Source: Acidobacteriota bacterium (GTDB lineage: Bacteria; Acidobacteriota; Thermoanaerobaculia; Gp7-AA8). Taken from it: DNA of 64,000 bases. Positions 53,098 through 61,338 of the stretch are shown here, piece after piece; within the stretch, counting starts at the first letter, position 1, and every line of letters starts with the position of its first letter. The stretch spans positions 1-64,000 of the forward strand of contig JAJPHC010000063.1 in assembly GCA_021325515.1 (NCBI GenBank). Direction: 5' to 3'. The position numbers and the translations under genes are program-made. Under the pieces are notes generated by a model, which made no database searches, was not told where the DNA came from, and saw nothing but the letters and a program-made list of their open reading frames with translations.

Positions 53098-53636
53098 TGC
53101 CCACGGTGCGCGTGACAGCAGGAACGCTGCGCGGACGGCGCATTCCAGTGCCGCCGGCTGATGTCCGCCCCACCTCCGAGCGCGCGCGCCAGGCATTCTT
53201 CAACATCCTCGGCGATCGCATCGCCGGCGCGCGCTTCCTCGACCTCTTCTCCGGCAGCGGCGTCTTTTCATTCGAAGCGCTCTCGCGGGGCGCTGCATCC
53301 ACACTCGCCATCGACAGCTCGCGGCGCAACATCGAGACGATCACGCGGCTGGCCAAAGAGCTCCAGGTCGCGGTCGCGACGATGACTTCTGATGTCCTGA
53401 AAGCGCTTGCGATGCTCGGCGATCAGACATTCGACGTCGCCTACGCCGATCCGCCGTACGACTATGCGCACTACGATGAGCTGGCCGCGGCGCTCGCCGG
53501 AAAGGCCGGGCTCTTTGCCATCGAGCACCGGAAAGGGACGCATCCTTTCACCGGTCAGGCGGCCATCGCGCGGCGTGCGGAGTACGGCGAGGTATGGATT
53601 ACGCTATTTGAATCACAAGGAGAATCATGGAACTGA
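53097..53636 (+). CDS. rsmD: 16S rRNA (guanine-N2)-methyltransferase RsmD
   Basis: 179 residues. The SAM-binding motif is FLDLFSGSGVFSFEALSRGA, and the catalytic motif is ADPPY. The GTLRGRRIPVP start and ERARQAFFNIL are characteristic of RsmD. It methylates G966 in E. coli 16S rRNA. It starts at the upstream stop (TGATG) and overlaps phoH by ten bases. Confidence 0.92.
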   Translation: MPTVRVTAGTLRGRRIPVPPADVRPTSERARQAFFNILGDRIAGARFLDLFSGSGVFSFEALSRGAASTLAIDSSRRNIETITRLAKELQVAVATMTSDVLKALAMLGDQTFDVAYADPPYDYAHYDELAAALAGKAGLFAIEHRKGTHPFTGQAAIARRAEYGEVWITLFESQGESWN

Positions 53637-54595
53637 CTCTCGACGAACAAGGAACGCACACACTCTTCGGCCATCACGACGAGAACCTCCGCATGCTCGA
53701 GGACGAGTTCGCGGTCAAGATCTCGTCGCGCGGCAACGAGATCTTCGTGCAGGGCTCGCCCGAGGGGGTGGCGACCGTCGAGAAGCTGCTCGACGAGATG
53801 CAGCAGCTCATCCGCCAGGGATATCCGCTCAAGCGCTCCGATATTTCGACCGGCATGCGCGTGCTGCGCGACAAGCCGGAAGTGAACATCGTCGACTTCT
53901 TCACCGACGATTCGCTCGGCGCATCGCTCAAGCGCGTCGTCACGCCGCGCAATCTCGCGCAGAAGCTCTACCTGCAGGCCGTGCAGGAGCATGACATCGT
54001 GTTCGCGATCGGTCCGGCGGGAACTGGCAAGACGTTTCTCGCGGTCGCGGCGGCGGCGGCGGCGCTCGCCGAGAAGTCGATCAAGCGCATCATCCTTTGC
54101 CGTCCCGCGGTCGAAGCAGGCGAGCGCCTCGGCTTTCTGCCGGGCGACATCGCCGAAAAAGTGAATCCGTATCTCCGCCCGCTCTACGACTCGCTGTACG
54201 ACATCATCGGCTTCGAGAAAGTCGAGAAGATGATGGAGCGCAGCGTGATCGAGATCGCGCCGCTGGCCTTCATGCGCGGCCGGACGCTCAACGACTCGTT
54301 CATCATCCTCGACGAAGCGCAGAACACGACTCCCGAGCAGATGAAGATGTTCCTCACCCGCCTCGGCTTCGGATCGAAGTGTGTCGTCACCGGCGACGTG
54401 ACGCAGGTCGATCTGCCGACCGGCAAGAAGTCGGGACTGCGCGAGGCGCGCAACATCCTCGGCGCGGTGGAAGGGATCCGCTTCTTCGACTTCAACGAGC
54501 GCGATGTCGTCCGCCATCCGCTCGTCGCGAAGATCGTCGTCGCCTACGACAAGATCGACCGCGAGCGCAAAGTGGAAGAGGGCCACGCGGAATGA
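53627..54595 (+). CDS. PhoH/YbeZ-family ATPase
   Basis: 322 residues. A short N-terminal KH-like region precedes the ATPase with Walker A GPAGTGKT and Walker B FIILDEAQN. The PhoH/YbeZ family, found next to YbeY in many bacteria, is linked to RNA handling. ATGA overlap with ybeY supports co-translation. Confidence 0.95.
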   Translation: MELTLDEQGTHTLFGHHDENLRMLEDEFAVKISSRGNEIFVQGSPEGVATVEKLLDEMQQLIRQGYPLKRSDISTGMRVLRDKPEVNIVDFFTDDSLGASLKRVVTPRNLAQKLYLQAVQEHDIVFAIGPAGTGKTFLAVAAAAAALAEKSIKRIILCRPAVEAGERLGFLPGDIAEKVNPYLRPLYDSLYDIIGFEKVEKMMERSVIEIAPLAFMRGRTLNDSFIILDEAQNTTPEQMKMFLTRLGFGSKCVVTGDVTQVDLPTGKKSGLREARNILGAVEGIRFFDFNERDVVRHPLVAKIVVAYDKIDRERKVEEGHAE

Positions 54596-54999
54596 CCACG
54601 ATCGACATCAGCGGCAGCGTGCCTCGATTCGCGCGGCGCGACATCGCGACATTCACCCGCCGCGTGCTGCGGATTCTCGATGTCTACGCCGATGATCTGG
54701 CGATCGCGTTCGTGAGCGACGCCGAGATGAAGAAGCTCAATCGCGACTTCCGCCACAAGAACAAGACGACCGACGTCCTCACGTTCCCCGGCGATGAGCC
54801 CGCACACCTCGGCGACATCGTGATCTCGGTCGATCAGGCAAAACGCCAGGCCGCGGACGAGAAGCACTCGCTCGCCACAGAGATCCGCTACCTCCTCGTG
54901 CACGGAGTCCTGCACGCCCTCGGCTACAACCACGAAACGGACAACGGCGAAATGAACGCCCTCGAGCTCGAAGTCCGAGCCAAAGCCGGCCTCCGTTAA
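54592..54999 (+). CDS. ybeY: Endoribonuclease YbeY (rRNA maturation)
   Basis: 135 residues from the ATG at 54592. The zinc-binding HGVLHALGYNHETD motif (HxxxHxxxxxH) and TTDVLTFP are diagnostic. It processes 16S rRNA ends with partners in the PhoH cluster. Its TAA stop is the first full codon of the TTAA repeat at 54996, so the repeat is flush with the gene end. Confidence 0.95.
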   Translation: MTTIDISGSVPRFARRDIATFTRRVLRILDVYADDLAIAFVSDAEMKKLNRDFRHKNKTTDVLTFPGDEPAHLGDIVISVDQAKRQAADEKHSLATEIRYLLVHGVLHALGYNHETDNGEMNALELEVRAKAGLR

Positions 55000-55037
55000 G
55001 TTGGTTTTCGGGGGTCACACCTGGAAAATCAACTTAA
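54996..55037. repeat. 42-bp TTAA-ended palindrome, copy 2
   Basis: TTAAGTTGGTTTTCGGGG at the left and CAACTTAA at the right, 42 bases. It contains the ybeY stop. Its centre is in the GGGGGTCACACC orientation. Confidence 0.9.
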
Positions 55038-55068
55038 CGGCGGTTCGGTTGCGACGGTCTGACGCCCG

Positions 55069-55110
55069 TTAAGTTGATTTTCCAGGTGTGACCCCCGAAA
55101 CTCAACTTAA
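55069..55110. repeat. 42-bp TTAA-ended palindrome, copy 3 (inverted)
   Basis: The opposite orientation to copy 2 (centre GGTGTGACCCCC), 31 bases downstream. It contains the stop codon of the minus-strand DUF4388 gene (TGA, 55102-55104). Copies 2 and 3 together form a larger inverted pair between two convergent genes. Confidence 0.9.
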
Positions 55111-56262
55111 CGCGATGATGCCGTCTTTCCAGAGCTTGTGGAAGATGAGCAGTGCGTCGGTCTCGCGGATGGGGCTGATCTTGATCAGGGAGCCGATGTC
55201 CCACTGGCCGTTGATGCGCGAGAGGATGAAGCCTTCGTTCGGTGTGAAGTTCATCTGCGTGATCTCCTCGAACGTGCGCGACACGCGCGGAACCTTCGAG
55301 TCGAGCAGACCATCGCGGCGCAGCTCGTTGATGATCAGCGTCTCGGCGGACTTGATCGCCGTCCTGACCTTCGGGTGATTCGGATCGAGGTTCTGCGCGG
55401 CGCGCAACAGCCGCTGCGCCTTCTCGAAATCACCCGTGCGGATCGCTGCCTGCGCGCGCCCCAGCATCCCCGCGATCTCGTCCTCTTCCGTCATCGGCGC
55501 CGGAGCCGCCGGCGCCGGCGCGGCCTGCGTCTCCGCCTCGACCACCGCCGCGCGCTGCGCTCCCGGATCCTCGAACCGCACGAGCCCCTGCCGCGCGAGT
55601 GCGCACAGCGTCTCCTCCACGCGGAACGCCGACGATCGGCTCTCGACGATGATGTCGGCAATCGTGCGCCGCCCATCGATCGCGCGCACGACCGATTCCT
55701 GCACTTCCTCGAGGTCGAAGTCGGGCGGAAGCTCATGCTCGAGGATGGGGATCACGACCTGGCTCGGAATCACCTCGCGGATGCGCGACCATTCGTCGAC
55801 GCGACGCGTTCCTTCCATGATGATGCCGGTCACATCGACCTGCAGCGGCACGAGTTCCTGCTTCGGCAGTTCTCCGTCGAGAAACTGAAAATCCCCCTCG
55901 GTCCAGAGGAAGATGTCGTAGATCTCCTCCTCCGCCTTGAGCCGCATCAGCCGGATCAGCTCCTGCTCGCTGATCACCTCGATCTTCACCAGGATCTTGC
56001 CGAGGAGCATGCCGGATTGGCGCTGCACATCCATGGCCTTGGTGAGCTCCGGCTCGGTCAGATATCCGTACGACATCAGGAACTGGCCGAGGTATTCGCG
56101 CGGGTCGTTGGACGCGGAGGAAATAACGCGGCCACCCTTGAAGAAGATCTTCTTCTCCACGGCTTTGTTCGTCAGCACGAGGGTACCGGTCTTCTGTCCA
56201 AGGCTGAGCCACTGGAGCAGATCGCCGGGCTGCATCGTCTTGAGGTTTCCGGATACGCCCAT
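55102..56262 (-). CDS. DUF4388-domain protein
   Basis: 386 residues. The N-terminal DUF4388 domain ([21 protein letters not shown], first ~80 residues) is followed by a MshEN-like segment ([20 protein letters not shown]), an alanine/proline linker and a helical C-terminal domain. Its last residues (IIALS) and TGA come from the palindromic repeat. It is divergent from methylmalonyl-CoA mutase, with only 42 bases between start codons. Confidence 0.8.
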   Translation of the reverse strand: MGVSGNLKTMQPGDLLQWLSLGQKTGTLVLTNKAVEKKIFFKGGRVISSASNDPREYLGQFLMSYGYLTEPELTKAMDVQRQSGMLLGKILVKIEVISEQELIRLMRLKAEEEIYDIFLWTEGDFQFLDGELPKQELVPLQVDVTGIIMEGTRRVDEWSRIREVIPSQVVIPILEHELPPDFDLEEVQESVVRAIDGRRTIADIIVESRSSAFRVEETLCALARQGLVRFEDPGAQRAAVVEAETQAAPAPAAPAPMTEEDEIAGMLGRAQAAIRTGDFEKAQRLLRAAQNLDPNHPKVRTAIKSAETLIINELRRDGLLDSKVPRVSRTFEEITQMNFTPNEGFILSRINGQWDIGSLIKISPIRETDALLIFHKLWKDGIIALS

Positions 56263-56276
56263 TCGAAAGGGTCAAA

Positions 56277-56297
56277 ATTATACGTGTTCGATAAACT
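56277..56297. promoter_or_regulatory. Divergent -10 boxes
   Basis: TATAAT on the minus strand (56277-56282, for the DUF4388 gene, 14 bases to its ATG) and TAAACT on the plus strand (56292-56297, for the mutase, seven bases to its ATG) are nine bases apart. The gap of 42 bases between start codons is too short for two independent promoters to be occupied at once. Confidence 0.5.
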
Positions 56298-56304
56298 GCG
56301 CCCG

Positions 56305-57879
56305 ATGAAGACTTCCTCCGATCTCGAAATTCCGATCGCTTTCGACGAATCGTCACTGCTTGAACGCGGCTTCGAGCCCTCGCGCGATCTCGGCCATCCC
56401 GGCGAGTTCCCGTACACCCGCGGGCCGCAGGCGTCGATGTATCGCGGCAAGCTCTGGACGATGCGGCAGTACGCCGGTTTCTCGACGGCAAGCGAGTCGA
56501 ACAAGCGCTATCGCTATCTGCTGGAGCGCGGCACGACGGGACTGTCGGTCGCCTTCGACCTCCCGACGCAGATCGGCATGGACTCGGACGACGCGCTGGC
56601 GCGCGGGGAAGTCGGCAAGGTCGGCGTCGCGATCGACTCGATCGAAGACATGGAATTGCTGCTCGATCAGATTCCGCTCGACAAGGTATCGATCTCGATG
56701 ACGATCAACGCACCGGCGTCGATTCTGCTCTCCCTGCTGCTCATCGTCGCGGAACGGCGTGGCGTGCCGTGGTCGAAGCTCAACGGCACGATTCAGAACG
56801 ACATCCTCAAGGAGTATGCGGCGCGCGGGACCTACATCTTTCCACCCGCACCTTCGATGCGCATCGTGACGGACATCTTCGAATTCTGCGCGAAGGAAGT
56901 GCCGCGCTGGAACACGATCTCCGTCTCCGGCTATCACATCCGCGAGGCAGGATCGACGGCGGTGCAGGAAGTCGCGTTCACGCTCGCGAATGGTCTGCAG
57001 TACGTGCAGGCGGCGGTCGATCGCGGCCTCGATGTCGACACGTTCGCGCCGCGCATCTCGTTCTTCTTCAACGCGCACAACGACTTCATCGAAGAAATCG
57101 CAAAGTTCCGCGCGGCGCGCAAGCTGTGGGCGATGATGATGAATGAGCGCTACAACCCGAAGGACGCGCGATCGCTCGCGCTGCGCTTCCATGCGCAAAC
57201 CGCAGGTTCGACCCTCACCGCCCAGCAGCCGGAGAACAACGTGATCCGCGTCGCGTATCAGGCGATGGCCGCGGTGCTCGGCGGCTGCCAGTCGCTGCAC
57301 ACGAATGGCCGCGATGAGGCGCTCGCGCTGCCGACGGAAGAAGCGGCGAAGATCGCGCTGCGAACGCAGCAGATCCTCGCCTGGGAGACCGGCGTCACGA
57401 GCTCTGCGGATCCGCTCGCCGGATCGTATGCGGTCGAGTCGCTCACGCTCGACATCGAGCGGAAAGCGCGCGAGCTCATCGCAAAGATCGAGTCGATGGG
57501 CGGCGCGATGGCGTCGATCGAATCAGGCTTCATGCAGCACGAGATCGGCGACTCCGCCTATCAGGCGCAGCGGGCGCTCGAGGAAAAGCGCGCGATCGTC
57601 GTCGGCGTGAACGAATTCACCGAGACGGAATCGTCGACGCTGCCGACGCTCGTGATCGACGAAAGCGTCGAGCGCGATCAGGTCGCGCGCCTCGAAGCCT
57701 TCCGCGCGCGCCGCAGCGGCGAGTGGAAACAGGCCCTGACCTCGCTCGACGACGGCGCGCGCAGCGGCGCGAACCTCATGCCGCTCATCGCGAATGCTGT
57801 CCGCAGCGACTGCACGATCGGCGAGATCGTCGGAACGTTGAAGCAAACGTTCGGCGAGCATCGCGATCAGGGCTTCTAA
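56305..57879 (+). CDS. Methylmalonyl-CoA mutase, substrate-binding (large/alpha) domain
   Basis: 524 residues. The diagnostic [22 protein letters not shown] and [20 protein letters not shown] are present, with a full TIM-barrel domain. The C-terminal B12-binding domain (GxDxHxxG) is missing, so it must pair with a separate cobalamin subunit, which is not in this window. It isomerises methylmalonyl-CoA to succinyl-CoA, or a related acyl-CoA. The leaderless-type start fits the TAAACT box seven bases upstream. Confidence 0.9.
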   Translation: MKTSSDLEIPIAFDESSLLERGFEPSRDLGHPGEFPYTRGPQASMYRGKLWTMRQYAGFSTASESNKRYRYLLERGTTGLSVAFDLPTQIGMDSDDALARGEVGKVGVAIDSIEDMELLLDQIPLDKVSISMTINAPASILLSLLLIVAERRGVPWSKLNGTIQNDILKEYAARGTYIFPPAPSMRIVTDIFEFCAKEVPRWNTISVSGYHIREAGSTAVQEVAFTLANGLQYVQAAVDRGLDVDTFAPRISFFFNAHNDFIEEIAKFRAARKLWAMMMNERYNPKDARSLALRFHAQTAGSTLTAQQPENNVIRVAYQAMAAVLGGCQSLHTNGRDEALALPTEEAAKIALRTQQILAWETGVTSSADPLAGSYAVESLTLDIERKARELIAKIESMGGAMASIESGFMQHEIGDSAYQAQRALEEKRAIVVGVNEFTETESSTLPTLVIDESVERDQVARLEAFRARRSGEWKQALTSLDDGARSGANLMPLIANAVRSDCTIGEIVGTLKQTFGEHRDQGF

Positions 57880-57947
57880 TGTAGGACAGCCGCCACAGCC
57901 TGTCCTACATTCCCGCCGAGTAGGACAGGCGAGGGCGCCTGTCCTAC
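57880..57947. repeat. Twin palindromic hairpins between convergent genes
   Basis: TGTAGGACAG pairs with CTGTCCTACA at 57880-57909, and GTAGGACAGGCG pairs perfectly with CGCCTGTCCTAC at 57920-57947. The second is the close relative of the hairpin inside dnaE at 7371-7392. Lying between two convergent stops, it probably also ends both transcripts. Confidence 0.85.
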
Positions 57948-57950
57948 ACC

Positions 57951-59579
57951 CTATCTCACTGCGCGGCTGCGGTTCGCCTGCGTGACTTTCACTTCGACCG
58001 ATTTGCGCGAGACGTTTCCGCTGAAGTCGGACGCTTCGACCACGATCGTGTACTTGCGATCCTTGTTGCCCGCGCGCTCGGCGCGCAGGTTCAACGTCAT
58101 CGATCCCGTGATTTCCCAATCGGGCGCCGTATCTCCGTCGCCTGTGCCATTGACCGGCTGATCGGATGACACCGACGCGATGTGAACCGCGGGATTCGTA
58201 TCGGCCGCATCGAAGGTGACGGCTTCGATCTTCACCGCGACCATCTTGTGATCCGGCGGCCAGAGAGTGTCGGGCGTCGCCGTGAGCCGCAGGAACTCGG
58301 GCGGCGTCGTGTCCTGCACCGTGACCGTGAACGAGCCCGTGCTTCGATTTCCATGCGCATCCGTTGCCGCACACTGCACCGTCGCCGTGCCGAGCGCGAA
58401 CGTAGCGCCGGACGCCGGCGTGCAACTCACGGCGACGTTTCCATCCACGAGATCGGTGGCCTTCGCCACCCACGTCACGACTGCGCCCGAAGGTGACGTC
58501 GCTTCCGCAGTGATGTTCGCCGGGAGCGTCATGGCCGGCGGCGTCGTATCGACCACCGTGACCTTGAAGCTGCCGCTGGAGGAGCCTGCGCCATTCGTCG
58601 CCGTGCAGTTGACGGTCGTCGCTCCCAGAGCGAAGGTCGATCCTGATGGCGGTGTACAGGCGACGACTCCGTTTTCCGTCGCGGTGACGACATACGCCAC
58701 CGCCGCGCCGCTGGCGCTCGTTGCCTCGGCGACGATGTCCGCGGGGAGATTCAGAACGGGCGGACCGCCGTTGACTGTGACCGTGAACGAGCCCGTGGCG
58801 AAGTTCGCGAACGAGTCCTTCGCAACGCAATTCACGATCGTCATTCCAACCGGAAACGTCGATCCCGATGATGGCGTGCAGGTCACCGGCACAGACCCCG
58901 CGATCGCGTCCGTGGCGCTGGCCGTGTACGTGACGACGGGATCGCCGGTCACGATCGGAGCAGGAAGGCTCAGGACCGGCGGAGCGGTGTCGGTCACGAA
59001 CACGGTGAACGCTCCGCTCGCCGAGCCGAAGCTGTCGCTGGCCGTGCAATTCACGATCGTGGGACCGAGAGGAAACTGCGTGCCTGTCTGGTGATCGCAC
59101 GTGACAGAGAGGCCGGAGCCGCCCTGGCTGACGCCCGTGGCGTTGAAGAAAACCACCGCTCCGCTCGCGCTCGCCGCTTCCGCAACGACGACCTCGGGGA
59201 TGCTGAGCAGCGGCGGAGCCTGAATCACTTCCACGACGACATCGAAGAACGCGGGCCCGAGGTGGCGAGTCGTGCCGTCGAGATCAGTGGCATAGACATC
59301 GATCGAGTACCGCCCTTCGGTGAGGGTCACCTCGACGGGCACCCAGACATCGAGCCGCGTGTCGGAAGCGACATTGGGGATGATTCGGAACGTTCCGGCA
59401 GGTCCCGCGAAGACGACGGCCGTCGAATCCGAGCCCGCCAATCCGGTGCCGAAGATCGCGATGAACTGCTCGGGATTCCCGGCGAAGAACGACGCCGGCG
59501 AAACACGATCGATCGACCCGGCCGCCGCCGTCAGCGAGAAAAGAGCGGTGAAAAGAAATGCTGCCACAAAAGCGCGCAT
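57951..59579 (-). CDS. Exported HYR-repeat protein
   Basis: 542 residues from the ATG at 59579. Signal peptide, then an N-terminal IPT/TIG-like region (VSPASFFAGNPEQFIAIFG), then about four tandem HYR (hyalin-repeat) modules of 75-85 residues, each with a paired Cys pattern and TxVxCTATD-like strand. HYR modules act in adhesion or as structural spacers on surface proteins. A short C-terminal beta domain ends the protein. TACTCT four bases upstream fits TANNNT but is very close to the start. Confidence 0.85.
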   Translation of the reverse strand: MRAFVAAFLFTALFSLTAAAGSIDRVSPASFFAGNPEQFIAIFGTGLAGSDSTAVVFAGPAGTFRIIPNVASDTRLDVWVPVEVTLTEGRYSIDVYATDLDGTTRHLGPAFFDVVVEVIQAPPLLSIPEVVVAEAASASGAVVFFNATGVSQGGSGLSVTCDHQTGTQFPLGPTIVNCTASDSFGSASGAFTVFVTDTAPPVLSLPAPIVTGDPVVTYTASATDAIAGSVPVTCTPSSGSTFPVGMTIVNCVAKDSFANFATGSFTVTVNGGPPVLNLPADIVAEATSASGAAVAYVVTATENGVVACTPPSGSTFALGATTVNCTATNGAGSSSGSFKVTVVDTTPPAMTLPANITAEATSPSGAVVTWVAKATDLVDGNVAVSCTPASGATFALGTATVQCAATDAHGNRSTGSFTVTVQDTTPPEFLRLTATPDTLWPPDHKMVAVKIEAVTFDAADTNPAVHIASVSSDQPVNGTGDGDTAPDWEITGSMTLNLRAERAGNKDRKYTIVVEASDFSGNVSRKSVEVKVTQANRSRAVR

Positions 59580-59657
59580 CGGGAGAGTATGCACTCCACT
59601 GTTCCCGCAGTAAATCCCGGAGGCACGCCGTTCGTGTTCGGCCCCTTCCGCCATGGA

Positions 59658-59663
59658 TATAAT
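59658..59663 (+). promoter_or_regulatory. Perfect -10 box (TATAAT) of carA, near-leaderless
   Basis: Consensus TATAAT ends nine bases before the carA ATG at 59673. No Shine-Dalgarno sequence and no clear -35 box are seen. Confidence 0.55.
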
Positions 59664-59672
59664 CCGCGCCCA

Positions 59673-60779
59673 ATGCCTCCCGCACTTCTCGTTCTCGAAG
59701 ATGGAACCGTCTACCGCGGCACATCCTTTGGCGCCACTGCCGATACGATCGGCGAAGTCGTCTTCAACACTTCGCTGACCGGCTATCAGGAAATCGCGAC
59801 CGATCCTTCCTACCGCTTTCAGATCGTCGTGATGACCTACCCGCACATCGGCAACTACGGGGTCGAGAACATCGTGCAGCAGAGCGATGCTCCGCAGGTC
59901 GCAGGCTTCGTCGTGCGGGACGCGATCGAAGAGCCGTCGAACCTGCACGCGGAAGCGTCGCTCTCCGCCTACTTCGCCGCCACGAACATCAGCGCGATTC
60001 AGGGCATCGACACGCGCGCTCTCACGCGGCGCATCCGCAACGAAGGGGCGATGCGCGGCATGATCACGACGCGCGCCGATCGTCCGATCGACGACATCGT
60101 CGCCGAGATCCGCAATGCGCCCTCGATGTCGGGCCTCGATCTCGTGCAGCGCGTGAGCACATCGTCGAAGTACGACTTCAATGAAAACGCGGCCGGTGCG
60201 AAGCGCCGCATCGCGGTGTACGACTTCGGCGTGAAGCGCGACATCCTCCGCCAGCTCACGCGGCAGAATTGCGACGTCACCGTCTTCCCCGCGCAAACCG
60301 ATCCGCGCACGATTCTCGACGCGAAGTTCGACGGCGTCCTGCTCTCCAACGGACCGGGCGATCCGGAACCGGTCACCTACGCGCAGGAGAACATCCGCAA
60401 GCTCATCGGCCAGATTCCTCTCTTCGGCATCTGCCTCGGCCATCAACTGCTCGGACTCGCGCTCGGCGGCCGGACGTACAAGCTGAAGTTCGGACATCGC
60501 GGCGGCAATCATCCGGTCAAGGATCTGCGCAGCGGCCGCGTCGAGATCACCGCGCAGAATCATGGCTTCTCCGTCGATCCCGACTCGCTGAGCGAGAACG
60601 ATGTCGAATACACGCACATCAATCTGAATGATCAGACGCTGGAAGGCTTCCGGCACCGGCGCGAGCCCGTGGTCGCCGTGCAGTACCACCCCGAGGCGGC
60701 ACCAGGGCCGCACGACTCGTTCTATCTCTTCGATGACTTCATGAGAATGATCGAGGAGTGGCGTGTATCTCGCGATTGA
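59673..60779 (+). CDS. carA: Carbamoyl-phosphate synthase small subunit
   Basis: 368 residues. The N-terminal swivelling domain (LEDGTVYRGTSFGA) precedes a class I glutaminase with the nucleophile Cys in FGICLGHQLLGLA and the His/Glu pair in QYHPEA. It supplies ammonia to CarB for carbamoyl-phosphate in pyrimidine and arginine synthesis. carB is not in the window: pnuC follows instead, overlapping by 17 bases. Confidence 0.96.
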   Translation: MPPALLVLEDGTVYRGTSFGATADTIGEVVFNTSLTGYQEIATDPSYRFQIVVMTYPHIGNYGVENIVQQSDAPQVAGFVVRDAIEEPSNLHAEASLSAYFAATNISAIQGIDTRALTRRIRNEGAMRGMITTRADRPIDDIVAEIRNAPSMSGLDLVQRVSTSSKYDFNENAAGAKRRIAVYDFGVKRDILRQLTRQNCDVTVFPAQTDPRTILDAKFDGVLLSNGPGDPEPVTYAQENIRKLIGQIPLFGICLGHQLLGLALGGRTYKLKFGHRGGNHPVKDLRSGRVEITAQNHGFSVDPDSLSENDVEYTHINLNDQTLEGFRHRREPVVAVQYHPEAAPGPHDSFYLFDDFMRMIEEWRVSRD

Positions 60780-61338
60780 GATCGCCGCGGTTCTCATCAC
60801 TGCGCTCAGCGTCTATCTGAGTGTGAAGGAGAACATCTGGTCGTGGCCGACGGCCATCGCCGGCGTGCTGCTGTTCGTCGCCGTCTTCTTTCATTCGAAG
60901 TTATATGCCGATATGTCACTGCAGTTCATCTATGCCGTGATCTCCATCTACGGCTGGTATGAATGGCTCCACGGCGGCAGCAACAGGACGCAGCTCAAGG
61001 TCTCGAGCGCGCCGGTGGCGACGCTGGTCATCGGCTCGATCATCACGGCCATTGCGATTCTGCCCATCGGGTACATGTTCCAGCGATACACCGATGCCTC
61101 GCTCCCCTTCGCCGACTCGTCGCTCGTCGCCTTCAGCCTTTTCGCGCAGTTCCTGATGGCGAAGAAGTACATCGAGAACTGGTATTTCTGGATTCTCGTC
61201 GATGTCTTCTACGTGCCGCTCTATTCGTACAAGCAGCTCTATCCGACGGCCGCGCTCTATCTCGCGTTCATCCCGCTCTGTGTGGCGGGGCTGATGGAGT
61301 GGCGCAAGTCGATGGCTGCCGCGACGGTCATCGCGTGA
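60763..61338 (+). CDS. pnuC: Nicotinamide riboside transporter PnuC
   Basis: 191 residues, about seven membrane helices. Family motifs ENIWSWPTAIAG and IYGWYEWLHGG are intact; the Trp-rich stretch lines the substrate channel. It imports nicotinamide riboside by facilitated diffusion. The GTG at 60763 has GAGGAG four bases upstream, within carA. It converges on the GGDEF-TonB gene with an 11-base overlap. Confidence 0.92.
   Translation: MYLAIEIAAVLITALSVYLSVKENIWSWPTAIAGVLLFVAVFFHSKLYADMSLQFIYAVISIYGWYEWLHGGSNRTQLKVSSAPVATLVIGSIITAIAILPIGYMFQRYTDASLPFADSSLVAFSLFAQFLMAKKYIENWYFWILVDVFYVPLYSYKQLYPTAALYLAFIPLCVAGLMEWRKSMAAATVIA

Noticed and set aside
55138-56304. Upstream extension of methylmalonyl-CoA mutase
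   Set aside because: It is the antisense of the DUF4388 gene; mutase homology starts at the ATG at 56305.
59091-59672. Upstream extension of carA
   Set aside because: The extra 190 residues have no CarA homology, overlap the HYR gene, and the consensus TATAAT directly precedes the ATG at 59673.
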